Below are positions 11,660 through 24,755 of a DNA stretch of 64,000 nucleotides, in pieces. Position 1 is the stretch's first letter. Each line of letters opens with the position of its first letter. This DNA comes from Ciona intestinalis (Eukaryota; Chordata; Ascidiacea; Phlebobranchia; Cionidae): the NCBI RefSeq assembly GCF_000224145.3, contig NC_020176.2:930693-994692 (forward strand). The letters run 5' to 3'. A program made the translations under genes and the position numbers. The notes beneath the pieces were generated by a model. That model did not search any database. It was not told the origin of the DNA and was given only the letters and a program-made list of their open reading frames with translations.

Positions 11660-13263
11660 GCTTGTTCGTGGCTCAGGGTATTGGACCAGACCAATCTCTT
11701 GCTATATAAGCGTTGCTTCGCCGGTGGTGTCTCACGTCATGTGAATAAAGTGCACTTTGACTGTAGCGAGCGTAGCCAATCATTTATGTAGTTTTTTAGT
11801 GGGCCGTGTTTTGATATGTATGCCACCTTTTGTGTAGAAGACAGTTACTTTGCAGGTAAAAAACACACATGGTTGGTGTCAATCGTCAAAGTTTTTAAAC
11901 CTATGCAGTTGCGGGTTAAAAACTATTGAGATTTCGAAATATGTCTGCTTGCTTTTCCCATTGTGATTTCTAAGCGCTTACGAAGCTTGAAAACCCCTTT
12001 TCAGTATTAAAATCATGACATGGTGCGTGACTCTTATTATTTAAGACTCTAAATAAACATATTTGCATTGAATTTTGCTCTGAATTAAAAATGTTTTAAC
12101 TTCTATACTTTTACATGGGTTAGCAAACACATATATGTACCCTGTGCTATATGCATGCACGATGCAATAAACCAAAATTCTATTATGTATATATTAATGG
12201 TTTTTAAATTTGTATTTTCCAATATTTAAGAATGAAAATTTAACAAAGATTGTTTGTTCAATACAAAAAACTTTATATGCATGTAACTGATAATAAGTAT
12301 TAGGCCTTCACTGATGCATATACTATGAAATACCTGAACAAGTATGTCATATTCACTGGCATAGACTGTTAATGATTAGCAATATAGGAGTAACTTAATT
12401 GTAAAAACTACTAAAAATTGTAAAAAAGTAAAGCAGTTATAACTGCTAAATTCGGAAGAAGTTAGTAAAGGGTCTAAAAATGGTGTTTTGTTCGGGCAGG
12501 AGGATGGAATGTGATAATGAAAAGAAGAGTTTTCAATAGGTAATAATGCAAAACATTCGGATTTAAAAAAGGCTAGAAATGCAATATAAATAAAAAAATT
12601 ATTCAGAACATAAAACTGCCAGTGATTGAAATATTAATTCAACATTAATCTAAGACACTTTGGTTAATAGTTAATACTAATAGGTGATAATGCAGTATAA
12701 TACATACACAGTAGTTCCCAAACTATGGTACACATTTCAAGTGGTACTGGATTACAAAAAAATACCTTTAAATGAACGTCAATGTTTACGTGTTATTATA
12801 AATTGTTACTTGCAAGAGCTTAAAATACTGTCCAGATTTAGAAATTTAATAATTAAATCAGTGAATGGATGCACATGCCTGTTGGACGTGTTTAGGTTTA
12901 TGGAACATAAAATAATAACAATTTTTGAGACAAAGCATAAACTATGGTATTTCAACTGTTGTGCAAGACAACTGTTAGAAATGAAGTTTAAACAACTAGA
13001 AATAGTTTGGAAACCACTGAAGCGTTAAAAGGAATTATAAAATCTACATTATTAAAAGGCACTAAAAATAAAATGGAAATAAAACTAAAATCTACTGATA
13101 TAATAAAAACAAAACATTCTGGCTAAAAAGTGCTTTAAACATAAAGGTTGGCCCATGGCCTTTAAAAACTAAATATTCCTTGCAATAGTTAGAAGGGTTA
13201 ACAATTCTTTAAAAAAGTAATTGCCATAACAGTATAACGATGCTAAAATATGAATATAGATAA
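11660..13263. other. Intergenic between GDPGP1 and the SLCO gene
   Basis: It contains the GDPGP1 promoter side and the 3' flank of the transporter. An open frame at 12684-13028 has no recognised domain. At 12709 the sequence CAGTAGTTCCCAAACTATGG looks like one end of a hAT-type element, but no matching far end was found. Confidence 0.4.
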
Positions 13264-16200
13264 TTAGGGAGTGTCCTCAACATAGGATGGATTATCTACT
13301 GTATTGTGAACAGGTGTTTTCTCCTTGACTGACTGATCTGTAGCTGTGGCTGTTGTCATATTAACATCTTCAGTCTCTGTGGGTGTACCAAGCACTGGTT
13401 TGTATGTAAGATAGGCAGCTGAGTAGAATATGAGACCGACAATCTAAACAAGGTAGGATTTAGTTATTAAATAAGCATAACACATTAAATAAACATAACA
13501 TGTTAGGTTAAATTATTGTTTAATAAATGTAAAAACTGAATGTACACCACTGTTTCAATAAATAAAGACAGTTTGTTAACAATGAAAGATCACAAGGTAA
13601 TGTATAAAATTAGGGTATTAGGTCAACAGGTTATGTCTGGCTTAAATCCCAAGTCCCATGAGATGTCTCACTGTAAGATCTAACCCATAGCCGTATATAA
13701 CATTCGGTTTATAGGACCATTCTGGCAAAAACCCTTAGACATGCTTGTCATGAGCCCTCTACCATATAAAAAAGGACAAGTTAGTTAAAATCCACCTTTA
13801 GAACAATCACCAATATGACCAGATTCCTTGATATGAGAGAGTTTGTGTAAACACTGCATGATCCCCGTACACCACATGAAGTTCCCCACACACTGCATGC
13901 TTTGTCGAGGACAAAACCAAATAGAATCGGGCCAGGGATCGTGCCCAGTGCTCGTAGGAACAACCACTGATGGGGAAATACATAATTATGTTTGGAGAAA
14001 AAATGAAGGATATCTGAGCTGTGTATATTAATGGTAAAAGGAAAGTTTAAAATAAGCAATTCAGAAATCAGTTCAGAATTAAATCAAATCTTTGTAATCG
14101 TATTACATCCATTTTTCGGATGTATAGTAAAAAAATTACTTTCTCCCCATTTTTTATCGTTTAACATCTGCCATTGAATACTCATGCAAAGAAAGATATG
14201 ATACTACTTTGACTAGGACAATAAACTCTCCCTTTTACTTCTGCTACCAAGCATATTGTAAATAAATTCTTAACGGCTTATCTGGTATAAAAAAACGTAG
14301 TGTATATCCGAAGTTTTGTCCACTATTGTTATCCCCTAATAAAATCTTGCAGGTTGGCAGACGAAACGTCGGACATACACTACGATTTTTATACTAGTTC
14401 ATACCAGATGAGCCGTTAAAAGATTATTATTATACTCTCCCACCTGAATACCAACAGCAAATGATCTTTGAGTGAAAGGAACAATCCTAATGGTTGCTTG
14501 CAATGCAGGAATCGCAATAGAGAAGGTAAGGTAAAGAGCCAGGAAGAGAATGATCAAAAACAAGACAACTCCTCCAGAAGGACACGCTTCACCAGGGCAG
14601 TAACCAAGTATTGTGTGTTGTGATGTTGTGTTGCCATTGATACAAGAGCAGTTGGAGAACTGGATAAATAGGATTGTTATGTAAAGAGACACATTATAAC
14701 AAGGATAAAATGTGGTGGAATTTCGGTTTGCAGGTCAAGCTTCTTTGAAAATTTCGATTACTTTATGTGTAAATGACGAACAAAAAGTTATTGAATATTA
14801 ATTAAAAGCACATATCAGTTTAGCCATAGCCCTCACAAACAAAAAGATGACTATGGTATAACTTGGCATATAAGTTAGATACAAGTTATGTTACATAGAG
14901 TTCCTACTACAAGGCACAACAGGGCAAGGTTTACTCAAGAAATTACAGCAAAATAATTAGGGTTATGAACCTCACCGTTTGGTTGGAGAGTGTGTCCATG
15001 CAACCTGCATAGCATGGGTTATAGAAAGTAATACCATTTGAACCACACACAGGGTTAAACGAATCAGGGTTGCACCCACACTCCGTGTTACATGGGGCAA
15101 TTATTCCATTGATTGATTGCGTGCTTGGGTACAGAGCATTGGAACCAGCAAATAAAGGATTCGGACACGATTGCAGCAAAATAAGAAGCGCAAGCATGGA
15201 AAAAAATGAGACAGCTATGCAGAATTTGAACATCCCTGCCACAGTGAGTCTCACTTTCATCACGATGATGCCACCAGTGAATTGACCTCCTGCTCCCCCG
15301 ATGATCGCGATTAACCCTGAGGAGTTACCATGATGATAAATCAAAAGAGAAAGTTGAGCATAAGGAGGTGTAATGTTAGGGAGCTCTGGAGTGACATGTC
15401 TTCCCAATTTTTAAAACATGGGTGAAATCCTGTGTATTACAGTTTTAAAGAATGTTTTAGGTAAAGTATAAAGTCAATTTAATTTACCTCTTTGATTGCA
15501 GTGTTAAAGATCTAATTAATAAAACAACAAAGAGAAGGAAATCAACAGCAAAACACTATTGTTAAACAAGCTAGGGGTGAAAACTACTTAAGTAAAAATG
15601 TCAAATAAATTAAATACCAATATAAACAGCAGCTGTGGAAGCAGACAACTTAAACAATGACTCAACAACTTTTGGACCAAATGTTGAAAGTCCGGCAGTT
15701 AACGCTCCTTCCGTTGCCCCCGCCAACGAGATGAATAAGAACGAGGGATTGCGCAACATAACGAGAAGGCACTTCGGAAAATCCTTTATTCTAAAATTAG
15801 ATTGATTTAACGTAACAAATTTTCTTACTAGTTATTAACAATGCTAGAAAAAGTTTCTAAAACTTTTTGCACCAAAAATTTAAAAACAAGACATGCACTG
15901 ACTGATGCATAACATAACTCACTTTTTCCCAAATTCACAGTTTTCTTGCACCTCGCAAGCCACTTTATCCTGATGCATCTCATTCTCTCTGTTCTTTCTT
16001 ACTTCTTCTGTTCCTGGTAGTTGCCATGGGAACAGGAGGATGGGGATTCCTACCAGGATAGTAAGAATGCCGAATAAAAGAAAAGGAAGCCACCATGCTC
16101 CGATGAACTGAGGACTCGTTTCTGGGATGTTCACACTGCAGAATGAAGTAAATTTGAGCAATGGTTGTTAAACAAAGTATTGCACAGACTACCATTTTGG

Positions 16201-19200
16201 ATTTTCAGATAAATATGTGGCAGAAACTGGTACCAAAAGTACATCTAAGCTTCCATTTGGAAATTACTTGAATAAAACATATTTATCGCCGCGTAGCAGA
16301 GCTGTTATAACAAGGGTGTTTATTTCATACACCTCCTGTCAACTTGAAATTTCTCTCTTTAATCTTATGCAGATTCATGCATTTGGAGGTATAAGGGACT
16401 ACCATTGATAACAAAATGCGACAATCAGGATGTATAGTATTATGTGACTTGACAATTAAAAAAATTAATAAAAAGGTGCCAGAATACCTGATTTTACTGT
16501 TAAAACCAGAACTACCTGTTAAAAAAAATCTGAAAAAACTACTTACAAAAGAACCCATAGCATAAAGTAACAAAACATACAAACCACATACGTTGTTCCA
16601 ATTATGGTGTAAATACTCAGTATGTTGCCAGCTACTAGAAAGCCAACTCCTGGACCAAATATAGAGAGTGCATAGTAAATACCTGTAAACAATACGTACC
16701 GTTTTAGTGGTTTTAATATATTATACTATAATAAGTTGTTATTATTATTTGAAAAAATAGTATGATATTATGGAATTCAAAACCTTTCTGTAACTTGAAC
16801 AGCATATCTCTGTATCTTATAATACCAAGTGTTGGCCATAAGTTTTAAATATTAGTGATATCTTTTTACAGAAACATCGTTGTCAAAGCATGAGATGTCA
16901 CCGTGACTTACTGACGTCATAAGTGAAAAGTGCCTTGCAACAAACCAATACCAGCATGATCTAGATGCCAATAGAGCTTTGTGCTTATACAACAAAATGT
17001 GTATTAACAAAACAGTTTGGCACCATAACTCAGTGGATGGGTGCTTGTATCATAACTAAAGATTGGGTTTAATGCCTGATACTAATACACAGCGCATGCA
17101 TCCTTGGGCAAGATATTAAACAGACATTACTTTTAACCCAGTTGTCATTAATGGTTTGTAATTGTAACAGTCGGGGTGTTAGGGTAAGCTCGGTTCCCAT
17201 TGCTAACCACCAAACTGTAGGACCTCACCCACGCAAAACAGAATAAGATAAGCAAAAATAATTTACGAAACAAAACGGTTTGTGTTGAGTTTCATGACAG
17301 GAAGCTTGTCATTATGACATCATCATTAAACACGATGAAATCATCTCCTAATGCAAAAATGTGTTTTGTTTTCATTTATTTAATTAATAATAATAATTAA
17401 TGGTTACCCATGAAAAAGTATATTTTGGGAATTTGATCGATAGTAGTAATTGATGTGGCAATTAAGTCTGGTTATTACCATTACTTGTCAAAACTATTTA
17501 ATTATTACTAGAAAATTAACTTTTTCTCGATATGGGGTATTCACAGACAGTTTCATAAACTTTTAAGTTAATATTTTATACTCTTTGCACATACAGCATT
17601 ATCTACCATTTAGAATATAATGTTAATAGGATGCAGATTACTCAGATTAGTCATAACACAAACAGATAAATTTACATTTGAAGTGCAATGTTGTTTCAAT
17701 CTAAATCAAACATTCACATTATGGCTGACTACTGAACTGTTCAATATTACTTGGATGACTTCCTGCATGCGGTTTCACCAAATATGCGGGACAAGATAGT
17801 GAAAGGATATCTCATCTATCTAGTAACAGGCAGTGATATAACACAACATATAACCCACCATGATACAATGAAGATGACGCTTGTCTCACGTTTTCATCCA
17901 AATATGTGATACCAAGCGTATATAAAGGAGTGGCTCCAATGCCTGTCAACAACTGAGCTACATAGAATGCGTACCTACAGAATATGGACTAGTAAAATAT
18001 TGACTTAATTTCAGATGAAACCAACCAAAACGAAGTTTAGAAAACTTAATAATTACTTATATTTTATCATTTCAGATGCCTAGATACAAGACACTTTAAA
18101 CCTAGTTTGCAATAAATTGAATTGCTTTGTTATCAGAATTGGCTTATAGTTTTAGAGGTTCTGGTACTAGAAGTCAAGCCTAAATTGTTTTTATTGAACA
18201 TTTTATTCTTATGTATTGGTGAATGATATTCAAGTAATGGTTGGGCGGTTACCATTAGACAAGCTACCTAGTGTAATGATAGCTTGTAGACAACATTTAA
18301 TTTGCATAGTAATCACTATACATACAACTAGTGAAAATAAACTGAAAGCAAAAAGTATAAGTACCTGTAACTTCTTAATGTAGCATCTGCACACTGGGTG
18401 GTTGAACCATTAACACTCAGTGAGCATGTCTCATCTGCATTGGTGATTTCATGCGCAGGAGCAAGAAAATGTGGCAAACTAAACACTATTGAACCCACAC
18501 CTAATGTTACAATACCCCAGCCAAGCCACAGTGGTTTGTGGCCTCTGCCACCAAAGTATGTGACAACAAGAAGTGACAGACATGACGCGATGTCGTAGCA
18601 ACTTGCTATTAGTCCTGCTTCTGAACTTTGAAGGTGAAACCTAAGAATAGTGGGGGTTAAAATTGTAAATGCATTTTGTGGCACTTTGCAGAAACAGAGT
18701 ACGGCAGTGGATCTGTAATTTAGGCATGTGTTGGTGTATGGCTTTAACACATGGTACCAGATGAAACTAACATGATGCTAGCCAAACACCAAAGTATATT
18801 TTACACAAAACAAGAGAAACCCGACATGCTACACTATGACTTACAAGATGTTTGCCGATTGTCAATAAAGTATATTTTTTACTAGACATGTTAATTAGAG
18901 TTCACCTGTTCTCTAAGGTAGTAATAGAAGCATTGATGAGACCATTGACAATAAACCCTTGTAAAAACGCAGCTAATGATAACACTACTAATGCGCCCTG
19001 AGGTGTTGCACAACACTGAAAGATTTGAAGCGGAATTCTGTTAAAATAATAAATGAATTAATGTTTTTGTAGTACAACTAATGCTACTAAGGGCTAACAA
19101 CATATTTTTTAATTTTACTCCTTTATAAACAAAATTGTTTGTACTTAAACCAGATTGAGTTATAGGCCTCAGGCGCTATGGGTAAATTATAGCCATTGCC

Positions 19201-19312
19201 AAGGTTTTTACTTACAATATGCTTGATNNNNNNNNNNNNNNNNNNNNNNNNNNNNNNNNNNNNNNNNNNNNNNNNNNTCACATCCACACGTTTCATCAAC
19301 GTGGAACATCAT
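13264..19312 (-). CDS. Solute carrier organic anion transporter (OATP/SLCO family)
   Basis: Ten complete exons on the minus strand (18906-19037, 18365-18640, 17859-17974, 16592-16682, 15923-16135, 15618-15790, 14976-15316, 14444-14659, 13796-13966, 13264-13443) agree in phase and code ~636 residues. A first exon between ATG 19312 (or 19309) and the donor at 19216 is broken by the N gap, and its visible length is out of phase, so the gap size is not exact. Family marks: [19 protein letters not shown] (TM1-2), [62 protein letters not shown], the Cys-rich Kazal-like loop ([17 protein letters not shown]) between TM9 and TM10, and [19 protein letters not shown]. OATPs are 12-TM plasma-membrane exchangers for bile salts, hormones and other organic anions. 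The tail ends in Thr/Glu-rich, probably cytosolic sequence. The sub-family (SLCO1 to 6) cannot be told by eye. Confidence 0.92.
14272..14417. mobile_element. Hairpin MITE with TTAA-type ends
   Basis: AACGGCTTATCTGGTATA at the left is the near-complement of the right end (ATACCAGATGAGCCGTT), and the inner CGTAGTGTATATCCGA pairs with TCGGACATACACTACG. TTAA is present at both borders. It lies in an SLCO intron. Confidence 0.65.
17035..17250 (+). repeat. Possible second SINE-like repeat
   Basis: GGCACCATAACTCAGTGGAT resembles a tRNA-like A box. GGGTTTAATGCCTGA lies where a B box would, and CCTTGGGCAAGATATTAAAC recalls the SINE body at 39860. In an SLCO intron, old and diverged. Confidence 0.5.
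19228..19277. other. Assembly gap (50 N)
   Basis: Fifty Ns of probably nominal length. The gap removes part of the first SLCO coding exon. Confidence 0.99.
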
Positions 19313-19830
19313 TCTCCTCGGACATGGTTACCAAATTGTTTCAATAAAATAAAAAAAAAACACTAAACCATGATGTTACCTAATCACTACAATTTTAGCT
19401 GTAAATAAGATGTATATACCACTAAAAAAACTTTTTCTCTCAAGAATTATACTGGTAAATCCTTTTATTTAACTTTTTTTTGAATGAAAACCGACAATTG
19501 GAATTTTTACTAATTTCTAAAAAGGTGGTATTTCCATAAGTCTGAAACAATAGAGTAGTAGCAATGCCAGCAACCAACAATAGTGGTGTCTAAAATAGAA
19601 TTTATGTCACGAGTTTAGAAACGGAAGCTCTCGTCTCCTCACTAGTACAGACAGACTAAATTATTGCAATTTGCCGGACAATAACACGGCCAATTAAACA
19701 TGCGATTAGTATTTATACAGACACACATGCTACTTTACTACATAAATTGCCATTCATACTACAGATAGAGTCAATTATATAACTGTTCATTTTATATAAT
19801 AGCTGATTGCAGCATAAAAAAAGTAACACC

Positions 19831-19868
19831 GTTAAACCAACGGTACACATGTGTACCGTTGGTTAAAC
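19831..19868. repeat. 38-bp palindrome in a divergent promoter region
   Basis: It is centred between 19849 and 19850 (ACACA|TGTGT), with 15 bp perfect arms (AACCAACGGTACACA), then one mismatch and three more paired bases. It lies between the SLCO start (19312, minus) and NOL12 (20197, plus). Confidence 0.85.
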
Positions 19869-20196
19869 CTTACGCTGCTGTAATTGACAAATATACTTTA
19901 TACATATGTTTTGATCGAATGACATTGAATCTCTATCCGGTCGTTTCGTCCTTTTGTAATATTAGACTCTTGTTTCTTGAAAACTAAACGAACGCCTAAG
20001 TATTTTGCTTCAAATATTACATTACAACAGGATCGCGCCGCCGAAGTACAATGTTGTTTTCTTCGGTAGAGAGATGGAGAGAAAAAAAAAGAATAAGAGG
20101 AGGGCAAGTAAAAAAGGCTGCAGCGAAAGAAAAAAGACACACGTGCTGCACGTAATCAACATTTTGCATTCTGTAGTAAAGGTAATAATTTAAAAT

Positions 20197-20748
20197 ATGG
20201 GAAAACCAAGAGCACGGAAGTTAGATATTAAATTTGACGAAGAAAAACGAAAAGATTTTCTCACCGGATTTCACAAACGTAAAGAGGCGAGAAAGAAGCA
20301 AGCAAGACTACAATTAGATAAGCAAATTAAAGAGGAGCGTATCAAAATACGAAAGAATAAAAGAGATGGAATACAAAATCGTCTTGAAGAAATGAATGAG
20401 ATAAGATTGGGAGAAGCAGATATTGGTGCAAGTTACGTTGATATTAACAGTAAAGTATTGGAAATGCCCAACCATAATGTAACAGTTGTTGAAAGTGAGT
20501 TATTTGATTCTGTTACTGATATGTTTATGGGAAGTAATGAGCCTGCGCCAGAAGTTGACCCCAATGAAGTCATAAAGAAGGAAAAAGAAACAAAGAGAGC
20601 AATCGAACATGCGGCTAAACTCACAAGCACACAACAACGATTAAAACAAAACAAAAAGAAACTTCCAACAGGAAAATTAACGAAAAGAACGAAGAAGTTT
20701 CATCAACGAAAGCATAGGCATAACATGAATCATAAAAAGAAAAAGTAA
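20197..20748 (+). CDS. NOL12: Nucleolar protein 12 (RRP17 family)
   Basis: Single-exon reading frame of 183 residues. The N-terminal signature FDEEKRKDFLTGFHKRKEAR is the NOL12/RRP17 core (human FDEEKRREYLTGFHKRK), followed by a basic coiled-coil region and, near residue 88, the short NHNVTVVE motif that matches the human PNHTVTV segment. The C-terminus is Lys/Arg/His-rich (KRTKKFHQRKHRHN), typical of nucleolar retention. The family acts in pre-rRNA processing (5'-3' trimming and separation of large and small subunit precursors). Length is slightly below the human protein (213). The ATG at 20197 is followed at once by the conserved block, so the start is well supported. It is transcribed divergently from the SLCO gene, with a strong palindrome in between. 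Confidence 0.92.
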   Translation: MGKPRARKLDIKFDEEKRKDFLTGFHKRKEARKKQARLQLDKQIKEERIKIRKNKRDGIQNRLEEMNEIRLGEADIGASYVDINSKVLEMPNHNVTVVESELFDSVTDMFMGSNEPAPEVDPNEVIKKEKETKRAIEHAAKLTSTQQRLKQNKKKLPTGKLTKRTKKFHQRKHRHNMNHKKKK

Positions 20749-21661
20749 CTTTTAAACAAATGCCCGCATGTTAAACATGAATAGTGTTTTACATTTCTTA
20801 TAAGTAAATCAAGACTACTCTACATTGGCTGTGAAGCCGGTAATCGACCAAAACACAATTTTAATTTTTCTTAAGTGCAGGTGGTTTCCATAATAAGAGT
20901 AAAGCCAGCATATTTATTCCTTAACGAGTATCATATTGTCATTCCATATGATACCTGTAGTCCTGACTCCTGTACATATCATGTTTTTCACAAACTTTTT
21001 AAATGTTCTGTTTGATTTCTATATTGTTATTAACTAGGTTCAAACTTAAATCTTTTCCATGCTAAATTTAAATAGGCTACTTGTCTGTATGCAGATCCTC
21101 AATTTGTGGGGCGGATTCTTGATTACTTTTCGAACATTTTGTTTTAAACAGTAATTGATTCTGTTTGAAGGTTTCACAACTTTTAGTAGTTCGTAGGTTG
21201 TTTACGAGTTCAAATGCTTTGAAACGTCAACCATAATTGACGACAATGTCATTTTTTACAAAGCTGTATTCCAATATTCACTTTGTACCTAGATGTGGCA
21301 CACAAACACAAGGTTGGTAGAAAAGTTTTCCCTCATAATTCTCAGTTGCCTTGCGCAGTGGTCGGGCCCCTAAAATATTTATATATGTGAGTAAGGAATG
21401 ACTTTGTTTATTGAGGGGTTGGAAGGATCTTGGCATAGCCATGAGAATTGATCATGAAAACAGTTATCTGGCTTCTTCACTGGTTCAAATAGTGCTGCTG
21501 ATTGCTTTTATATAATAAACGATAAGATATATTTAACTAATAAATTAGACTGAAGTTTTAAACATAGTTACTGAGTTTTGGCATAAAGCTTGCTATATTG
21601 GAGCATGAACAAGATAATTTCAGCTCTTGATTTGCCAGTTTGCAACTGATTTTAACTTGGT

Positions 21662-21711
21662 NNNNNNNNNNNNNNNNNNNNNNNNNNNNNNNNNNNNNNN
21701 NNNNNNNNNNN
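21662..21711. other. Assembly gap (50 N)
   Basis: Fifty Ns. A SINE 3' half resumes directly after it, so the gap probably hides the 5' half of that repeat. Confidence 0.99.
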
Positions 21712-21850
21712 TCCCCCGAAAAAATAGTCACCCACAAAGTAACATACAAGGTAACTCGTAAGCTGGCACGAGGTGTTAAACCCGTGTGATAACGACTGTC
21801 GTTTTCCGGCCACGCGAGGATAAAGTAAGTTACCTTCATTCATTCATATG
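21712..21850 (+). repeat. SINE 3' part next to the gap
   Basis: CACCCACAAAGTAACATACA, GGCACGAGGTGTTAAACCCG, CCGGCCACGCGAGGATAAAG and an ATTCATTCAT tail match the full-length SINE. Confidence 0.85.
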
Positions 21851-22057
21851 TGGATTTATCGTTACTTTACAATGTTGTATATTACTCCTTTTTGTGTCCA
21901 AATAGCCAAAATAAAGTTATTTTATTCACTCATTAAACAAAATAAAGTTATTTTTCAAAAAAAATTAATGTTCGTTTCATATCGGAAACCCCAAGTTTTT
22001 AAAAATAAATAGTACTACATTGCTATATGCCTATATAGCTTCAGGCTTTAGCCTTGT

Positions 22058-24423
22058 ATGTTACCAGGTGGGGTTGAAGTCCTTGTCGAAATGTTCCTTC
22101 TTGAAATGCTCGATAATAAAACTTGCCACGCGTTAAGTTTGAAGCTCCTCTCACAATACTGGGAAGCCAACGTTGCAGAAGGAAATGTTGTTCCTGAGTT
22201 TGCAGATGTGGTTGAAAAGAGAAATATCGCCGGCGTGTTGTACTGTGTTGGTTAGTCTTGTTGTTACTTTGTTTTCTTTTAAGATATTTTGTTTTACATA
22301 CAAACTTATGTCTCAAATATTTCTTTTTATTAATCCAGTCTGTTTTTTACTTGTAACCTTCATTGACTGCTTGTGTGTTTTAACAAGTTACTGCCCCACA
22401 TAATTTTTGTACATTTAAAAAAAAGGATGCCTGTGATTTAATTGTTGGTCTATTTTCTACTTGGTCTAGAAATTAAACTGTATAGTATATACATATAACC
22501 ATATTGTGTGTTTGAAACATACAAAGCCACATAATTTTGCTACATCTAAAATAAATGATACTTATGATGATTTAGCATTGTGTTTCGTTGGTAGTGCACT
22601 TTTTAAAATTTTTGGGTCAAATTTTCAGGTCGATTCTTATCCAACCCACCCATAATGGTGATGGGCCAAGCACTTCTTGGTCAAATCGAGGCAGAACATG
22701 GCATTAGGGCAATTTACCAAGAACCATGGGGTATGTGTCACTGTTCATAAGATTTCAGTGGTATGTGTCAATGTTTTATTCGTAATGTTCATCCTGACAG
22801 AGTGACGAAACTGAAAAAATCTTGGGTTGTTCTGTTTGGCAATATACACACTATAAAAGCGTTGTAATACTTTTTCATGGTGTTTTATTTAAGGTTTATT
22901 GTTTATCCAACACAACTATATTTATTTCCCCATTACAACCATGTAGGTCCACTGTCTTGGGAACCTGGCTATTTGGATACAGCTTTAAATTATCTGGAAA
23001 CCTCAAATTCTGTTATATCCGAAGAATGTGTAAGTTTGTGTGATTAGTTTCAACTTAGTTTTTATAATATCACAGAAAACAACAGTTAATTAACTTAATT
23101 TATAATATAAACAGAGCTTTTTTGTAGGATCAGGATTTATAGATTACACACCAATTTTTTTATTGCAATTTTGGGTAAGAGCAATGCTGGTAGGTTTCGT
23201 CTAAATCGAAACACATGAAATGAAAATTCATACAACTTATGTGATGATTTCTTTAACACACCTCTGTTATTCCACAGGCGAATACTTTACTTCACTGTGC
23301 GGGTCAACAAGGTAGTGACTGTGATACATTAGTGAAAGTTAAAGAAGTTATAAACAACTTGCGCGAAAGAAGTTTAATATCTGTAAGTTTTAGGTCAAAT
23401 ATAAATAGTTTAATTTTGACATTTGGTGCACTACTGGTCCCAAATTTCTCAGCTCTTGGCCCAAATTTCTCAGCAAAAAGAAAAACTACTGGTAATTAAG
23501 CTTATCTCGAGTGGTTGGTACGTTACTGCTTTTATCCCATATTTATGTGTAAGGCCTACAGCGAAACTAACCAAGACAACTCTGCTTAAATCGGTCATAG
23601 TTATCTCATTTGACATAAGTTAAAAACTAAAAGAATTAACTAATAGTTTTCGAAACCCTCAAAGTTACATACTTAACTCGTAATTACATACCTAACTCTT
23701 ATGAAATAAAACACACAAAGGTTATCCTGTTTTAAATTTAAGATGTTCATGTACCTTAATATTTGCCCTTATATTTAGTCTGATGAAACTCTTACATTGA
23801 ATGGTGCTGCCAACAAGTTGTTATCTTGCCTTAAAGTGAACGAAGAACAAGATATGAATTCATTTAAACAAACAGCACAAGACTGGGTGAAAGAAAGAGA
23901 AACTTTAATAGAAATAGAAAGTCAAATATTAAAGGAATATTCTAACGAGAGAGAAAGAGTTTTTCAAGAAATGGAAATTGATGATAAAGCTCACTTGATG
24001 GCAGTAGAGAGACTGGGTTTCTGGGACTTGGCAAAAGTAAGTGGAGAATGAAAATTAGGAAAACCAGTTGATTATAAATATTATGTGTTGTTTTATCGCT
24101 GTTTATTTTTAATATAAATTGTTTTGTAATCGAAGCAAGTTAACTTAAGTATGTTATTTTAACTATAAACAATGGTATATTGGTAACTCAACTTCAACTT
24201 TATACAACCCTGTACCATATAAATACTTTGGAATACCTCATTTAATACTCTTATGTTTTGGAATTTAAGCGATTTCCATTTACAGAGTGAAGAAGCCGAT
24301 GTTTCGGACCAAATATTTTATCTTCGTAAAGATTATGTCGAAGGTGCTATGTATGACCTGGATATTTTAGAACGATATCGAGAAATTTGTGGGTCAACTA
24401 AAGAACCAGTGATTCTCATATAG
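22058..24423 (+). CDS. Unrecognised helical protein with C-terminal coiled coil
   Basis: Six exons (22058-22250, 22629-22730, 22947-23029, 23278-23382, 23779-24036, 24286-24423 TAG) agree in phase and give 292 residues. I do not recognise the family. The first half looks like short amphipathic helices of an ARM/HEAT-like fold (VEVLVEMFLLEMLDNKTC, ALSLKLLSQYWEANV, ECANTLLHCAGQQGSDC). The fifth exon is Glu/Lys-rich and probably coiled coil (WVKERETLIEIESQILKEYS), and the last exon ends ILERYREICGSTKEPVILI. No signal peptide or membrane span is seen. The 5' end is uncertain: the ATG used lies close behind possible 3' splice sites (TTCAG, CCAG near 22040-22070), so upstream exons may be hidden in or beyond the gap. 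It converges on MVK, with 332 bp between stop codons. Confidence 0.65.
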
Positions 24424-24755
24424 AAGTTTTATAGAGGGTTTCAATTCATTTTCCTTATGTGCGGCTCCATTGTAGTTCAACACAGTACAAGAAGACAACT
24501 GTTATCATCACCAAGTGATGGTTAAATTATATTTTAAATACAACACGTGTCAAGATAGTATTTTATGCAGATCGCTCAGTTGACAGGCTTTTGTTTCGGT
24601 GGTCAATAAATGTCTTTTTTTGGTTCTTCCAGTATTGCAGAGGTAATTCAAGCGCAAGAGTTATATGTTCTTTCACTAATCTGCTGAAGATAAGGACTAA
24701 TACTAGATGCATAATAGGAGGTGTACAGTTTATAACATGACAGCTTATTCTACTG

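Larger units (their letters stand above)
20749..22057. other. Intergenic with gap and SINE piece
   Basis: 3' flank of NOL12, AT-rich. It includes the second N gap and a SINE 3' part. The first exon(s) of the next gene could lie here or in the gap. Confidence 0.5.

Noticed and set aside
12684-13028. 114-aa frame as a gene
   Set aside because: No conserved motif, no neighbours in phase, and it overlaps what looks like one end of an old hAT-type element.
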